From: Pseudomonadota bacterium
Lineage (GTDB): Bacteria > Pseudomonadota > Alphaproteobacteria > Rhizobiales > Rhizobiaceae
Direction: 5' to 3'
Length of the DNA: 64,000 nucleotides
Assembly: GCA_023404095.1 (NCBI GenBank)
Contig: JAEYDD010000074.1
Location: forward strand, 62,001 to 126,000
The notes under the pieces are model-generated. The model ran no database searches. It was not told the origin of the DNA and saw nothing but the letters and a program-made list of their open reading frames with translations. This document shows positions 33,872-41,643 of this stretch, piece after piece (positions within the stretch are counted from its first letter, which is position 1; each line of letters starts with the position of its first letter). Made by a program: the position numbers and the translations under genes.

Positions 33872-35917
33872 ATGACCGTCAGCCCCCCCATTCAAGCCGA
33901 TTCGAACGCGCCGCTTATCAATCTGATGACGCGGGCCAGAAACCAGCAGCTCTCGCTTGCCGAACTGTTCCAGTCCGCGGAGAGCCTGACGGCGGGCGGA
34001 CATCGCGCGCATGCGACCGAGCTCTACAAGACGTGGATCGCCTTCAACGACAGCAACCCTTTGCTGTATCTGGCTTATTTCAACTATGCTGTTTCACTGA
34101 CTGGCGGTGGCGACATCGCGGGAACCATCCATGCGCTTCGGGCCGCAATCCGGATCAATCCACAATTCGGCCAAGCCTATATCAATCTCGGCCGGACCCT
34201 GGAGGATTGCGGTTTGACGGGACAGGCCGTCCAGCAGTGGCAAACTTTTGCAGATACCACGGCGGACGTCACAGCCGACCGAATTAACAACAAGCTGCTG
34301 AGCCTCCAGCATATCGGCCGCGTCCTGGAAGGCACCGGGCACCTGGAGGAAGCGGAAACCGCGCTATGGCAGGCCATGGAACTGCAACCGCACCGCACCG
34401 AGGCCGCGCAGCACTGGATTTCGCTGCGCATGCGCCAGGTGAAGTGGCCGGTAATTGCACCCTCCATCCACATCACCACCCGGCAATTCATGGACGCAAT
34501 GTCCTCCATGACGATCGCCTGCTATGCCGACGATCCACTCTTCCAGCTCGCCAAGGCGCATCGCTACTGCACCAGCACGGTTGGCCGACCAGACACACGC
34601 CATTTCACACGCAAGACCGTGCGGCAAAAATCGGGAACCGGCCAGCGCCTGCGCGTCGGTTATGTTTCCTCGGACCTTCGCCAGCACGCCGTAGGATTTG
34701 CACTCAGCGAAGTGCTCGAGCTTCACGATAAGTCCAGTGTCGAGATATTCGCCTACTACTTGGGCGACCCGGCGCCGCTCGACCAAACGCAGGTCCGCAT
34801 CAAGGAAGCCGTCGATCATTGGCGCGACCTGACAAAGCTCAGCGATATCGACGCGGCGCGTCAGATCGTTGACGATGAGATCGACGTGCTTATCGACGTC
34901 AACGGCTATACCAAGCACGCCCGCACGAAGATCTTCGCCTACCGACCGGCGCCCGTGATTGTCAATTTCTGCGGCTATCCCGGTTCGATGGCGAGCCCGT
35001 ACCACCAATACATGATCGCGGACAACTACATCGTGCCGCCTGAAAACGAGTTGTACTACACCGAGAGGGTCCTGCGCATCCCCTGCAACCAGCCGGTGGA
35101 CCGCAAGCGCGCCGTCAGCCCGCGCCCGACACGGGCCGCAGCCGGTCTGCCCGAGGATGCCTTCGTCTTCGCAAGCTTCAACGGCATGCAGAAGATCTCT
35201 GCTTCCTGCTTTGCTCGCTGGATGGCAATTCTGCTTGCAACGCCCGGCAGCGTGCTCTGGTTGCTGGTCGGCGATGACAGCGTCAATGAGCGCGTCAAGC
35301 AGATGGCGCAGCAAGCTGGCGTCTCGCCCGATCGCCTTATCTTCGCCGGCAAGGCGCAGAACCGCGATCACCTTGCCCGTATCGGCCTTGCCGATCTCTT
35401 CCTCGACACTTTCCCCTATGGCGCGCATTCGACGGCCGCGGACGCGATCACGCAGGGCCTCCCCGTGCTGACCGCACCGGGAAAAAGCTTCGCCTCGCGG
35501 TTCTGCGCCAGCATCGTCTCCGCCGCCGGCGTTCCGGAACTAATCTGCGACGGGCCAGAGGATTACGTTCGCAAAGCCATTGCCTTTGCAAAAAATCCAG
35601 ACAGCCTCGCCGTCGTCCGCCAGTCGCTGCAAGCCCAACGCGAAACCTGTGCGCTGCGCGACATGGATGGCCTCGCACAACGACTTGAAGAGCTGTACTG
35701 GCAGATGCAAGGCGAGGCTGAGCGCGGCGAATCGCCGGTGCCGGATCTGCGCAACCTCAGCGTCTACTATGAAATCGGCGCCGAACTTGCCGCCGCAAAC
35801 ATCGAATTCGAAAGCGAGCAGGCCTACCGGCAGCGTTATGTCGAAAAGCTGACGCAATGGGACGACTACACGCCGCTCGATCCGGATGGCCGCCTCTGGC
35901 CAGGGGCGGCCGGGTGA
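33872..35917 (+). CDS. TPR-containing SPINDLY/OGT-type glycosyltransferase (GT41)
   Basis: A 681-residue protein. Residues about 20-200 carry helical TPR-like repeats (HATELYKTWIAFNDSNP, AINPQFGQAYINLGRTLEDCG). From about residue 255 the GT41 catalytic part begins: LRVGYVSSDLRQHAVGF, then GYTKHARTKIFAYRPAPVIV and FCGYPGSMASPYHQYMIAD, then FASFNGMQKIS with the donor-binding Lys, and DLFLDTFPYGAHSTAADA with GLPVLTAPGKSFASR. All catalytic landmarks are present. Relatives add GlcNAc or other sugars to Ser/Thr or Asn of proteins. ATG 33872 is preferred because AGGA lies six bases before it; ATG 33866 overlaps that site. It sits between a Ser/Thr-rich repeat protein and flagellin genes, both plausible substrates. 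Confidence 0.92.
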   Translation: MTVSPPIQADSNAPLINLMTRARNQQLSLAELFQSAESLTAGGHRAHATELYKTWIAFNDSNPLLYLAYFNYAVSLTGGGDIAGTIHALRAAIRINPQFGQAYINLGRTLEDCGLTGQAVQQWQTFADTTADVTADRINNKLLSLQHIGRVLEGTGHLEEAETALWQAMELQPHRTEAAQHWISLRMRQVKWPVIAPSIHITTRQFMDAMSSMTIACYADDPLFQLAKAHRYCTSTVGRPDTRHFTRKTVRQKSGTGQRLRVGYVSSDLRQHAVGFALSEVLELHDKSSVEIFAYYLGDPAPLDQTQVRIKEAVDHWRDLTKLSDIDAARQIVDDEIDVLIDVNGYTKHARTKIFAYRPAPVIVNFCGYPGSMASPYHQYMIADNYIVPPENELYYTERVLRIPCNQPVDRKRAVSPRPTRAAAGLPEDAFVFASFNGMQKISASCFARWMAILLATPGSVLWLLVGDDSVNERVKQMAQQAGVSPDRLIFAGKAQNRDHLARIGLADLFLDTFPYGAHSTAADAITQGLPVLTAPGKSFASRFCASIVSAAGVPELICDGPEDYVRKAIAFAKNPDSLAVVRQSLQAQRETCALRDMDGLAQRLEELYWQMQGEAERGESPVPDLRNLSVYYEIGAELAAANIEFESEQAYRQRYVEKLTQWDDYTPLDPDGRLWPGAAG

Positions 35918-36009
35918 AACAACCGACGTCGCCCGCAACTTCCAGAATACACCGAAATATTGCCCTGCCGTCGCGGCGCAGCCGCTCAAAATCATGATAG
36001 AGCTTCAAG

Positions 36010-36744
36010 ATGATCGAAAAGTACCAGCACTATGCAAACATCGTCGACGCCGTGGAATCGACAATCGAAAAAATTCGAGATCTGCCAATCTCCCGATGCT
36101 TTGACGTGCAGTATATCGAAAAGCAGCTGATACCGGAGTTGGGCCTGAATGATGAAAGCCTTGAAGAGCAGCCTGCCGAACTTGGAGAATTCTTCGGCAA
36201 GGGTTTGCATCTGTGGCAATACCCCTCTCAGCTTGCGCGCTATTTGGTCTGGTTGGCGCACAATGCAAAACACGTCCGCAACTATACAGAGATCGGCTGC
36301 CGGTGGGGCGGCACATTTATTCTGATCAACGAATGGCTCAAAAAAATTGGAGCCCCGCTAGAGTTTTCGTTGGCGATTGACCCTATTGCAGCGACGCCCT
36401 TTATCGAAAAATACATTCAAATTTCCACCACACCCGTTCATTACATCCAAAATCTGTCAACTTCTCCGGAGGTTGGGGAATATCTAGCGGCATTCAAACC
36501 GCAGATGGTCTTTATTGACGGCGATCATTCGCTGCACGGTGTAATGTTCGACCATCTCCTTGTCCGAAAGACAGCGGAGATCATTGTTCATCATGACATT
36601 TCCTCACAGGTATGTCCTGGAACAAGCCTTTTCTGGAGCTATGTCAAACAGGCTGAAACCGACTTCAGCTCGTGGGAATTTACCCAGCAATACAAGTCCG
36701 TGGGGGGAAGCTTCCTGGGAATAGGTGCCCTGAAACGGAACTGA
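36010..36744 (+). CDS. Class I SAM-dependent methyltransferase-like protein
   Basis: A 244-residue protein of the Methyltransf_24/CmcI-like type. Motif I is YTEIGCRWGGTF near residue 92 and the acidic post-motif is MVFIDGDHSLHGVMFD near residue 166, followed by IIVHHDI. Such proteins usually methylate hydroxyls of sugars or small molecules; here the neighbours suggest a sugar on a protein or polysaccharide. Its DNA is visibly AT-richer than all surrounding genes, which suggests recent acquisition. The ribosome site is weak (AGAGCTTCAAG). It follows the GT41 gene after 92 bases. Confidence 0.75.
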   Translation: MIEKYQHYANIVDAVESTIEKIRDLPISRCFDVQYIEKQLIPELGLNDESLEEQPAELGEFFGKGLHLWQYPSQLARYLVWLAHNAKHVRNYTEIGCRWGGTFILINEWLKKIGAPLEFSLAIDPIAATPFIEKYIQISTTPVHYIQNLSTSPEVGEYLAAFKPQMVFIDGDHSLHGVMFDHLLVRKTAEIIVHHDISSQVCPGTSLFWSYVKQAETDFSSWEFTQQYKSVGGSFLGIGALKRN

Positions 36745-36793
36745 CACCCTCGCCCAACCAGCCATAAGAAACAGGCCCCAGGAGACGTCGTCT

Positions 36794-37570
36794 ATGAACT
36801 CCGTTGTCATAGCCAGATACAGTGAATCCCTTGATTGGATTACGAAAATTCCGGATGACTTCGATGTCATCATCTACAACAAGGGCGAAAAGATCCTCTC
36901 GAAAGAGGTTATCGATCGCGCGACCGAGATCATCGAGCGCCCTAATGTCGGACGCGAGTCCGAAACCTATCTGCATCACATGACCAAGGTGAAGGGCGAT
37001 CAGGATTTCACCGTCTACTCTCAGGGCGACCCCTTCACGCATAGTCCCGACTTCATCAACCTCCTCGAGAACTGGCACGATTGGAAGCCGGTGCAGGCCT
37101 TGTCCTGGCAATGGCGCGACGACCGCAACATTCCGCCCGCGCCGATTTTGGCCGATTATGCGCACACACTTGGAGGGCGTCTCCGTGTTCGACCGGAGCG
37201 TTTCTCGCTGACGACGTGGGGCCCCATCGATTTCATTGATCAGGGCGCGAGTGGGATGGGCACCGTCTATCGGCTTATTCAGGGTGGTTTGCCGGATGGG
37301 ACGAACATTGCCAGCCACTTCCTGAGACTGTGCAAACTCGACGCACTCGCGGAAAAGGCCGAGAAATATGCGCTTGGCGTTTTCTCCTATGGAGCGATCT
37401 TCGCCGTCAGGAACGATCGCGTGACCCAGCTCCCGCGCGAAGCGCTGGACGCGATGACGAGCATCTCTACCGCGCCCGTTGCAGCCTACGGCTACATTTT
37501 CGAGCGCTTGTGGCTCCATTTCTTTGGCACCGAGTTCCTCCTGCCGAAGAACCAGCCGTCGCTGATCTAA
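36794..37570 (+). CDS. DUF3431-type protein
   Basis: A 258-residue protein with the layout of the DUF3431 family: VVIARYSESLDWI at the start, IIYNKG near residue 26, RPNVGRESETYLHHM near 49, VYSQGDPFTHSPDF near 74 and YGAIFAVRNDRV near 200, then an ERLWLHFFG end. The family occurs in bacterial and fungal surface-sugar clusters and looks like a glycosyltransferase fold, but no activity is established to my knowledge. An AGGAG ribosome site lies eight bases before the ATG. It stands 49 bases after the methyltransferase and 58 before glf, so one transcript is likely. Confidence 0.8.
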   Translation: MNSVVIARYSESLDWITKIPDDFDVIIYNKGEKILSKEVIDRATEIIERPNVGRESETYLHHMTKVKGDQDFTVYSQGDPFTHSPDFINLLENWHDWKPVQALSWQWRDDRNIPPAPILADYAHTLGGRLRVRPERFSLTTWGPIDFIDQGASGMGTVYRLIQGGLPDGTNIASHFLRLCKLDALAEKAEKYALGVFSYGAIFAVRNDRVTQLPREALDAMTSISTAPVAAYGYIFERLWLHFFGTEFLLPKNQPSLI

Positions 37571-37628
37571 CCCTCTGCGCTACGCCGCGGCCCGGCTTAG
37601 GAAAGCCTGCAATAGGACAAGTTTTATC

Positions 37629-38786
37629 ATGGCTGTGAAAGAAAAGATCCTCATCGTCGGTGCCGGGCTTTCCGGCGCGGTCATCGGCCGCGAATTGGCG
37701 CAGGAGGGCTACAAGGTCGATATCCTCGATTCACGGAACCATATCGGCGGCAACTGCCACACGGTACGCGACGAGGCGACGGGCGTGATGGTGCATGTCT
37801 ACGGGCCGCACATCTTCCATACAGACGATGCCGAAGTCTGGGACTATGTGAACGGTTTCACGCCCTTCATGCCCTACAAGAACCGGGTGAAGACGACGAG
37901 CGGCGGTCAAGTCTATTCGCTGCCCGTCAACCTGCACACGATTAACCAGTTCTTCGGCAGGACATTCCGGCCAGACGAGGCCCGTGACTTCCTTGAGGAG
38001 CAGGCCGACAAGACGATCACCGATCCGCAGACCTTCGAGGAACAGGCGCTCCGCTTCGTCGGTAACGATCTCTACGAAGCCTTCTTCAAGGGCTATACCC
38101 AGAAACAGTGGGGCTGCTCGCCGACCGAGCTGCCGGCCTCGATCCTGAAGCGCCTGCCGGTGCGCTTCAACTACGAGGACAACTATTTCTTCCATAAGTT
38201 CCAGGGCATGCCAGAGAACGGCTATACCGCAATGATCGAGGGTATCCTCAATCATCCCAACATCCATGTGTCGCTCGAAACCAGCTTCCGGCGCGATCAG
38301 GTGGCGGGCTACGCCCACGTATTCTATTCCGGTCCGCTCGACGGCTATTTCGACTACGAGCTCGGCCGCCTCGGCTACCGTACCCTCGATTTCGAACGCT
38401 TCACCTATGATGGCGACTATCAGGGCTGTGCGGTGATGAACTATGGCGACGTCAACGTGCCCTATACGCGCATTACCGAACACAAGCACTTTTCGCCATG
38501 GGAAGAGCATAAGGGCTCGGTGTGCTACCGTGAATTCTCACGCGCCTGCGGTCCCGATGACATTCCCTACTATCCGATCCGCCTCGTCGAGGAGAAGGCG
38601 CAGCTTGCCGACTATGTGGCCCGCGCCGAACAGGAAAAGGACGTCACCTTCGTCGGGCGTCTCGGCACCTACCGTTACCTGGACATGGACGTGACCATCC
38701 GCGAAGCGCTCGACACCGCAAGGCGCTACCTTGCCCACAGAGAAAATGGCACGGCCATGTCGACCTTCCTGCACGCACCGCTCTGA
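37629..38786 (+). CDS. glf: UDP-galactopyranose mutase
   Basis: A 385-residue flavoenzyme that converts UDP-galactopyranose to UDP-galactofuranose. The FAD-binding GAGLSGAVIGRELAQEG lies at residues 9-25 and SRNHIGGNCHT near 36. The active-site region has MVHVYGPHIFHTDD, PFMPYKNRVKT and VYSLPVNLHTINQFFG. Later motifs are FFKGYTQKQWGCSP and the C-terminal FVGRLGTYRYLDMDVTI. Length and motifs are complete. UDP-Galf is the donor for O-antigen, capsule or glycoprotein galactofuranose. Its place in this island suggests a Galf-containing glycan, but no obvious galactofuranosyltransferase is beside it. Confidence 0.95.
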   Translation: MAVKEKILIVGAGLSGAVIGRELAQEGYKVDILDSRNHIGGNCHTVRDEATGVMVHVYGPHIFHTDDAEVWDYVNGFTPFMPYKNRVKTTSGGQVYSLPVNLHTINQFFGRTFRPDEARDFLEEQADKTITDPQTFEEQALRFVGNDLYEAFFKGYTQKQWGCSPTELPASILKRLPVRFNYEDNYFFHKFQGMPENGYTAMIEGILNHPNIHVSLETSFRRDQVAGYAHVFYSGPLDGYFDYELGRLGYRTLDFERFTYDGDYQGCAVMNYGDVNVPYTRITEHKHFSPWEEHKGSVCYREFSRACGPDDIPYYPIRLVEEKAQLADYVARAEQEKDVTFVGRLGTYRYLDMDVTIREALDTARRYLAHRENGTAMSTFLHAPL

Positions 38787-38974
38787 TCGGCCCATCTTTA
38801 GAACGGGCCACGTTTGAGCTGCCTAAAGTTGACGGATTACTTGACGGCCGGGTCCTGAATTGAACGGGGCCTGGCCTCTGCGTTTCACCCCAGTACAGTG
38901 GTTTTTGTAGCCATTGATGCAGACTTCGATGCCGTCTGCCCGTGCGATGCGGTCGAAGCGGGATCTGCAAACGC

Positions 38975-39008
38975 AAAATCCGCGGCTCCTTGCGGAACCG
39001 CGGATTTT
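38975..39008 (-). terminator. Terminator of the flagellin at 39054-40061
   Basis: AAAATCCGCGG (38975-38985) pairs with CCGCGGATTTT (38998-39008), an 11-bp stem. T-runs lie on both sides, so it should also stop plus-strand transcription coming from glf. It begins 46 bases beyond the flagellin stop codon. Confidence 0.88.
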
Positions 39009-39053
39009 TCCTTCAGAAAGCGGGACGAAGTCGCCCCTAGCCCGGGGCGCCGC

Positions 39054-40061
39054 TTACTGACGGAAGAGCTGGAGAATGTTCTCCGAAGTGGTGTTGGCAA
39101 TCGACAACGACTGGATGCCGAGCTGCTGCTGGGTCTGCAGCGCCTTGAGGCGGGTCGATTCCTCATTCATATCGGCATCGACAAGGCGACCAATCCCGCT
39201 ATCGATCGAGTCGCTAAGCTTGGAGACGAAATCTTCCTGCAAGTCGATGCGCATCGAGATGGAGCCGAGCGTGGCGGCGGCGCTGGTCATCGCCTGAAGA
39301 CCGTATTCCACCAGGGTGAGCAATTCCTGCATTCCGACGGCCTGATCGCCGAATGTGGCGTTGACATCGAGCGTCGCAATCGACACGCCAGCGATTTCGC
39401 TGAACCCGTCACCCGGCGTGCCGTCACCATTCTGGTCTATATCCGCCGCGAGGTCGTCGGAAACAGTGCCCAGGATGCCTGAGGCAAGGTCGATCGCACC
39501 GTTAGAATCGCCGCCGAACAGCTGCGTCATGGAACCGACAGTGAAGGCGTCCAGCGTATAATTCGTGGTCTTCACGGAGACGTTGCCGTTCGAGTCGCGA
39601 ATAAAGCCGGATACGACTGTGGCCGTGAGCGGGCCGGCATTGGTATCGACGCCGCCGGCGACCCAGTTCTCGCCGCTGAACGAAGCGGATTCTGCGATCG
39701 AGACGAGCTGTGCCTGCAGCTGCTCGATTTCTTCCTGCACCTTGGCCTTGTCCACGCCCTCTTCGGTCGCGGCGACGACCTTCGCCTTGATCTCCTTGAC
39801 CACCTCGATCGCGCTTTCCATGGCGGCATAGGCGGTATCGACCTTGGCAGCACCCAGACCAATCGCGTCCTTCACGGCCGAAATCGCCATGTTGTCGGAA
39901 CGCATCGTCGTGGCGATCGACCAGTAGGCGGCGTTGTCGGCGGCTTCGCCGACGCGCAGGCCGGAGGACACGCGCGCCTGGGTCTCTTCCATGCTGCCGT
40001 TGAGCGAGCGAAGCGTCTGAAGGGCGGCCATCGCCGCGTTATTGGTCAAGATGCTGGTCAT
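39054..40061 (-). CDS. flaD: Flagellin (flaD position)
   Basis: A 335-residue flagellin with TSILTNNAAMAALQTLRSLNGSMEETQARVSSGLRV at the N-terminus and LVDADMNEESTRLKALQTQQQLGIQSLSIANTTSENILQLFRQ at the C-terminus. The central part (about residues 160-230) is the variable, surface-exposed region. It has its own terminator at 38975 and its own leader element at 40069. The symbol follows the S. meliloti order flaA-flaB-flaD-flaC and is not proven by sequence. Confidence 0.93.
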   Translation of the reverse strand: MTSILTNNAAMAALQTLRSLNGSMEETQARVSSGLRVGEAADNAAYWSIATTMRSDNMAISAVKDAIGLGAAKVDTAYAAMESAIEVVKEIKAKVVAATEEGVDKAKVQEEIEQLQAQLVSIAESASFSGENWVAGGVDTNAGPLTATVVSGFIRDSNGNVSVKTTNYTLDAFTVGSMTQLFGGDSNGAIDLASGILGTVSDDLAADIDQNGDGTPGDGFSEIAGVSIATLDVNATFGDQAVGMQELLTLVEYGLQAMTSAAATLGSISMRIDLQEDFVSKLSDSIDSGIGRLVDADMNEESTRLKALQTQQQLGIQSLSIANTTSENILQLFRQ

Positions 40062-40068
40062 TGGAAAA

Positions 40069-40119
40069 GGCCCCTTCGGTGGCTAGGTCTTTGAAAAGGG
40101 ACATCCCGGTATCGCCGGG
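40069..40119 (-). promoter_or_regulatory. Flagellin leader pairing element (flaD)
   Basis: On the minus-strand mRNA, GUCCCUU (complement of 40096-40102) can pair with the ribosome site AAGGGGC (complement of 40070-40076), with one G-U pair. Just upstream, CCCGG and CCGGG (40105-40119) form a second small hairpin. The same two parts occur before flaB and flaA. Closing this stem would hide the ribosome site; FlbT is a candidate binder. Confidence 0.6.
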
Positions 40120-40142
40120 TACGATGGAGCGGCCTGATGCCC

Positions 40143-40220
40143 GTTAACCGTTTCTTCGTCTAGGTTAACCCATCGTTTCGATGACACCAGATAATGCGGA
40201 TATGGTTAACAAAAGTTAAA
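40143..40220 (-). promoter_or_regulatory. GTTAAC motifs upstream of flaD
   Basis: GTTAAC occurs at 40143, 40164 and 40205, with GTTAAA at 40215. The 21-base and 10-base steps equal two turns and one turn of DNA. Between 40164 and 40205 lies a CATCGAAACGATG-like block shared with the flaB promoter. Candidate Rem sites and promoter. Confidence 0.5.
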
Positions 40221-40248
40221 CGGCGTAAAAGAAATCGAAAATGCGCGA

Positions 40249-40278
40249 AAAGCCGCGCCCCTTTCGAGGCGCGGCTTT
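40249..40278 (-). terminator. Terminator of the flagellin at 40306-41304
   Basis: AAAGCCGCGCC (40249-40259) pairs with GGCGCGGCTTT (40268-40278), a perfect 11-bp stem with an 8-base loop; A/T runs flank it. It starts 28 bases after the flaB stop. Confidence 0.92.
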
Positions 40279-40305
40279 CTATGAAGACTGTCTGAACGCC
40301 CCGGA

Positions 40306-41304
40306 TTAACGGAAGAGCGACAGGATGTTTTCCGAAGAGCTGTTTGCAATCGACAGAGCCTGGATACCGAGCTGCTGCTGGGTCTGCAGGGCCTTGAGGC
40401 GGGTCGATTCTTCGTTCATGTCCGCGTCGACCAGGCGACCGATGCCAGATTCGACCGAGTCAGCGAGCTTGGCGACGAAGTCTTCCTGCAAGTCGATGCG
40501 CATGGAGATCGAGCCGAGCTCGGCAGCAGCGCTGGTCATGGCGGCGAGGGCAGCATCAACCAGGGTCAATGCTTCGCCCATGTCTGCGTTTGTAAAGTCG
40601 GTAATGTCCAGGGTATAGACCGACTGGCCAGCGACGGCGCCACTCGCCGCCTCAACAGTGCCGGCGCTAGACAGATCGAAGTCAACGGTCGACCAGTCGG
40701 ACGCTACCGTCCCCAGAATGCCCGTGGTGTTCACAATGGCCCCATTGGCGTCACCGCCGAACAGCAGAGTCATCGAGCCGGCCGTGCTGGCATCGAGCGT
40801 GTAAGGCGTGCTCTTGACGGAAACATTGTTGTTGGCATCGCGTACAAAGCCGGAAACCACATTCAGATCTGTCGCGGCGGTTTCAGTATCAACTCCGCCG
40901 GCAATCCAGTTCTCTCCGCTGAATGATGCGGATTCGGCGATCGCCATCAGCTGATCCTTCAGCTGTTGAATCTCTTCCTGAACCTTTGCCTTGTCGACAC
41001 CTTCTTCCGTGGCGGTAACAAGCTTGGCCTTGATTTCCTTAACGACTTCGATTGCCGATTCCATACCGGCATAAGCGGTGTCGACCTTGGAAGCGCCGAG
41101 ACCGAGGGCATCCTGGACGGCGGAAAGCGCCATGTTGTCCGAACGCATGGTGGTGGCGATCGACCAGTAAGCAGCATTATCTGCCGCTTCGCCAACGCGC
41201 AGGCCTGAAGACACGCGGCCCTGGGTTTCTTCCATGCCCGAATTGATCGAACGCAGGGTTGAAAGAGCGGCCATTGCTGCGTTGTTGGTGATAATGCTCG
41301 TCAT
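40306..41304 (-). CDS. flaB: Flagellin (flaB position)
   Basis: A 332-residue flagellin. The N-terminus TSIITNNAAMAALSTLRSINSGMEETQGRVSSGLRV and C-terminus LQTQQQLGIQALSIANSSSENILSLFR are nearly identical to flaD and flaA. The variable centre (about residues 155-240) is rich in Ser, Thr, Ala and Gly, offering possible O-glycosylation sites. The ATG at 41304 follows an AAGGGG ribosome site; the frame extending to 41355 is leader. Confidence 0.94.
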   Translation of the reverse strand: MTSIITNNAAMAALSTLRSINSGMEETQGRVSSGLRVGEAADNAAYWSIATTMRSDNMALSAVQDALGLGASKVDTAYAGMESAIEVVKEIKAKLVTATEEGVDKAKVQEEIQQLKDQLMAIAESASFSGENWIAGGVDTETAATDLNVVSGFVRDANNNVSVKSTPYTLDASTAGSMTLLFGGDANGAIVNTTGILGTVASDWSTVDFDLSSAGTVEAASGAVAGQSVYTLDITDFTNADMGEALTLVDAALAAMTSAAAELGSISMRIDLQEDFVAKLADSVESGIGRLVDADMNEESTRLKALQTQQQLGIQALSIANSSSENILSLFR

Positions 41305-41313
41305 AGTGGTATT

Positions 41314-41358
41314 GCCCCTTAGTGGCTGATTAAGAAGGGACATTCCGGGGTTCACCGG
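41314..41358 (-). promoter_or_regulatory. Flagellin leader pairing element (flaB)
   Basis: On the mRNA, GUCCCUU (complement of 41335-41341) can pair with the ribosome site AAGGGGC (complement of 41314-41320), seven pairs with one G-U. A CCGG...CCGG hairpin (41345-41358) lies just upstream. The layout matches the flaD and flaA leaders. Confidence 0.6.
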
Positions 41359-41382
41359 AGAGCGGCGCGCAGCTTCATGCTT

Positions 41383-41452
41383 GCTAACTCGTTAATTTTT
41401 GAAGTTAACTCGCCGCTTCGATGGAGAGATGATTAGCCCCGCCATAGTTAAC
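41383..41452 (-). promoter_or_regulatory. GTTAAC-type motifs upstream of flaB
   Basis: GCTAAC at 41383, GTTAAT near 41391, GTTAAC at 41404 and GTTAAC at 41447. The 21-base step (41383 to 41404) and the about 42-base step repeat those before flaD, and both promoters share a CATCGAA block between the outer motifs. Confidence 0.5.
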
Positions 41453-41546
41453 GAAGACCTAAGCGGGAGACAAAATGCGCAATCTGTCCGATTATTTTTC
41501 AACCTTCGCGTGTGCGCGCGCGTGCCATAGGAGCCTTAAGAAAACA

Positions 41547-41580
41547 TGAAAGCCGCACCCGTTTGCGGATGCGGCTTTCA
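41547..41580 (-). terminator. Terminator of the flagellin at 41644-42567
   Basis: TGAAAGCCGCA (41547-41557) and TGCGGCTTTCA (41570-41580) form a perfect 11-bp stem with a 12-base loop. It begins 64 bases after the flaA stop. Its core is the same as the flaB terminator core. Confidence 0.9.
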
Positions 41581-41643
41581 ATCCCTTTCTCGAAACCGGA
41601 TGCAATCAGCCAAGCATCCGGCTCAAGAAACCGGGGGGCCCGA

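Larger units (their letters stand above)
41305..41643. other. Intergenic region between flaA and flaB
   Basis: This 339-bp stretch holds, from right to left on the minus strand, the flaA terminator (41547-41580), the flaB promoter region with GTTAAC-type motifs (41383-41452) and the flaB leader element (41314-41358). No other gene is seen. Confidence 0.8.

Noticed and set aside
38789..38809. GGCCC...GGGCC hairpin directly after glf as a terminator
   Set aside because: Only five pairs and only a short T-run; the bidirectional hairpin at 38975-39008 is a much better stop for glf transcription.
31589..39053. Island as a prophage or integrative element
   Set aside because: No integrase, transposase, tRNA, attachment repeats or inverted-repeat ends were seen at either border.
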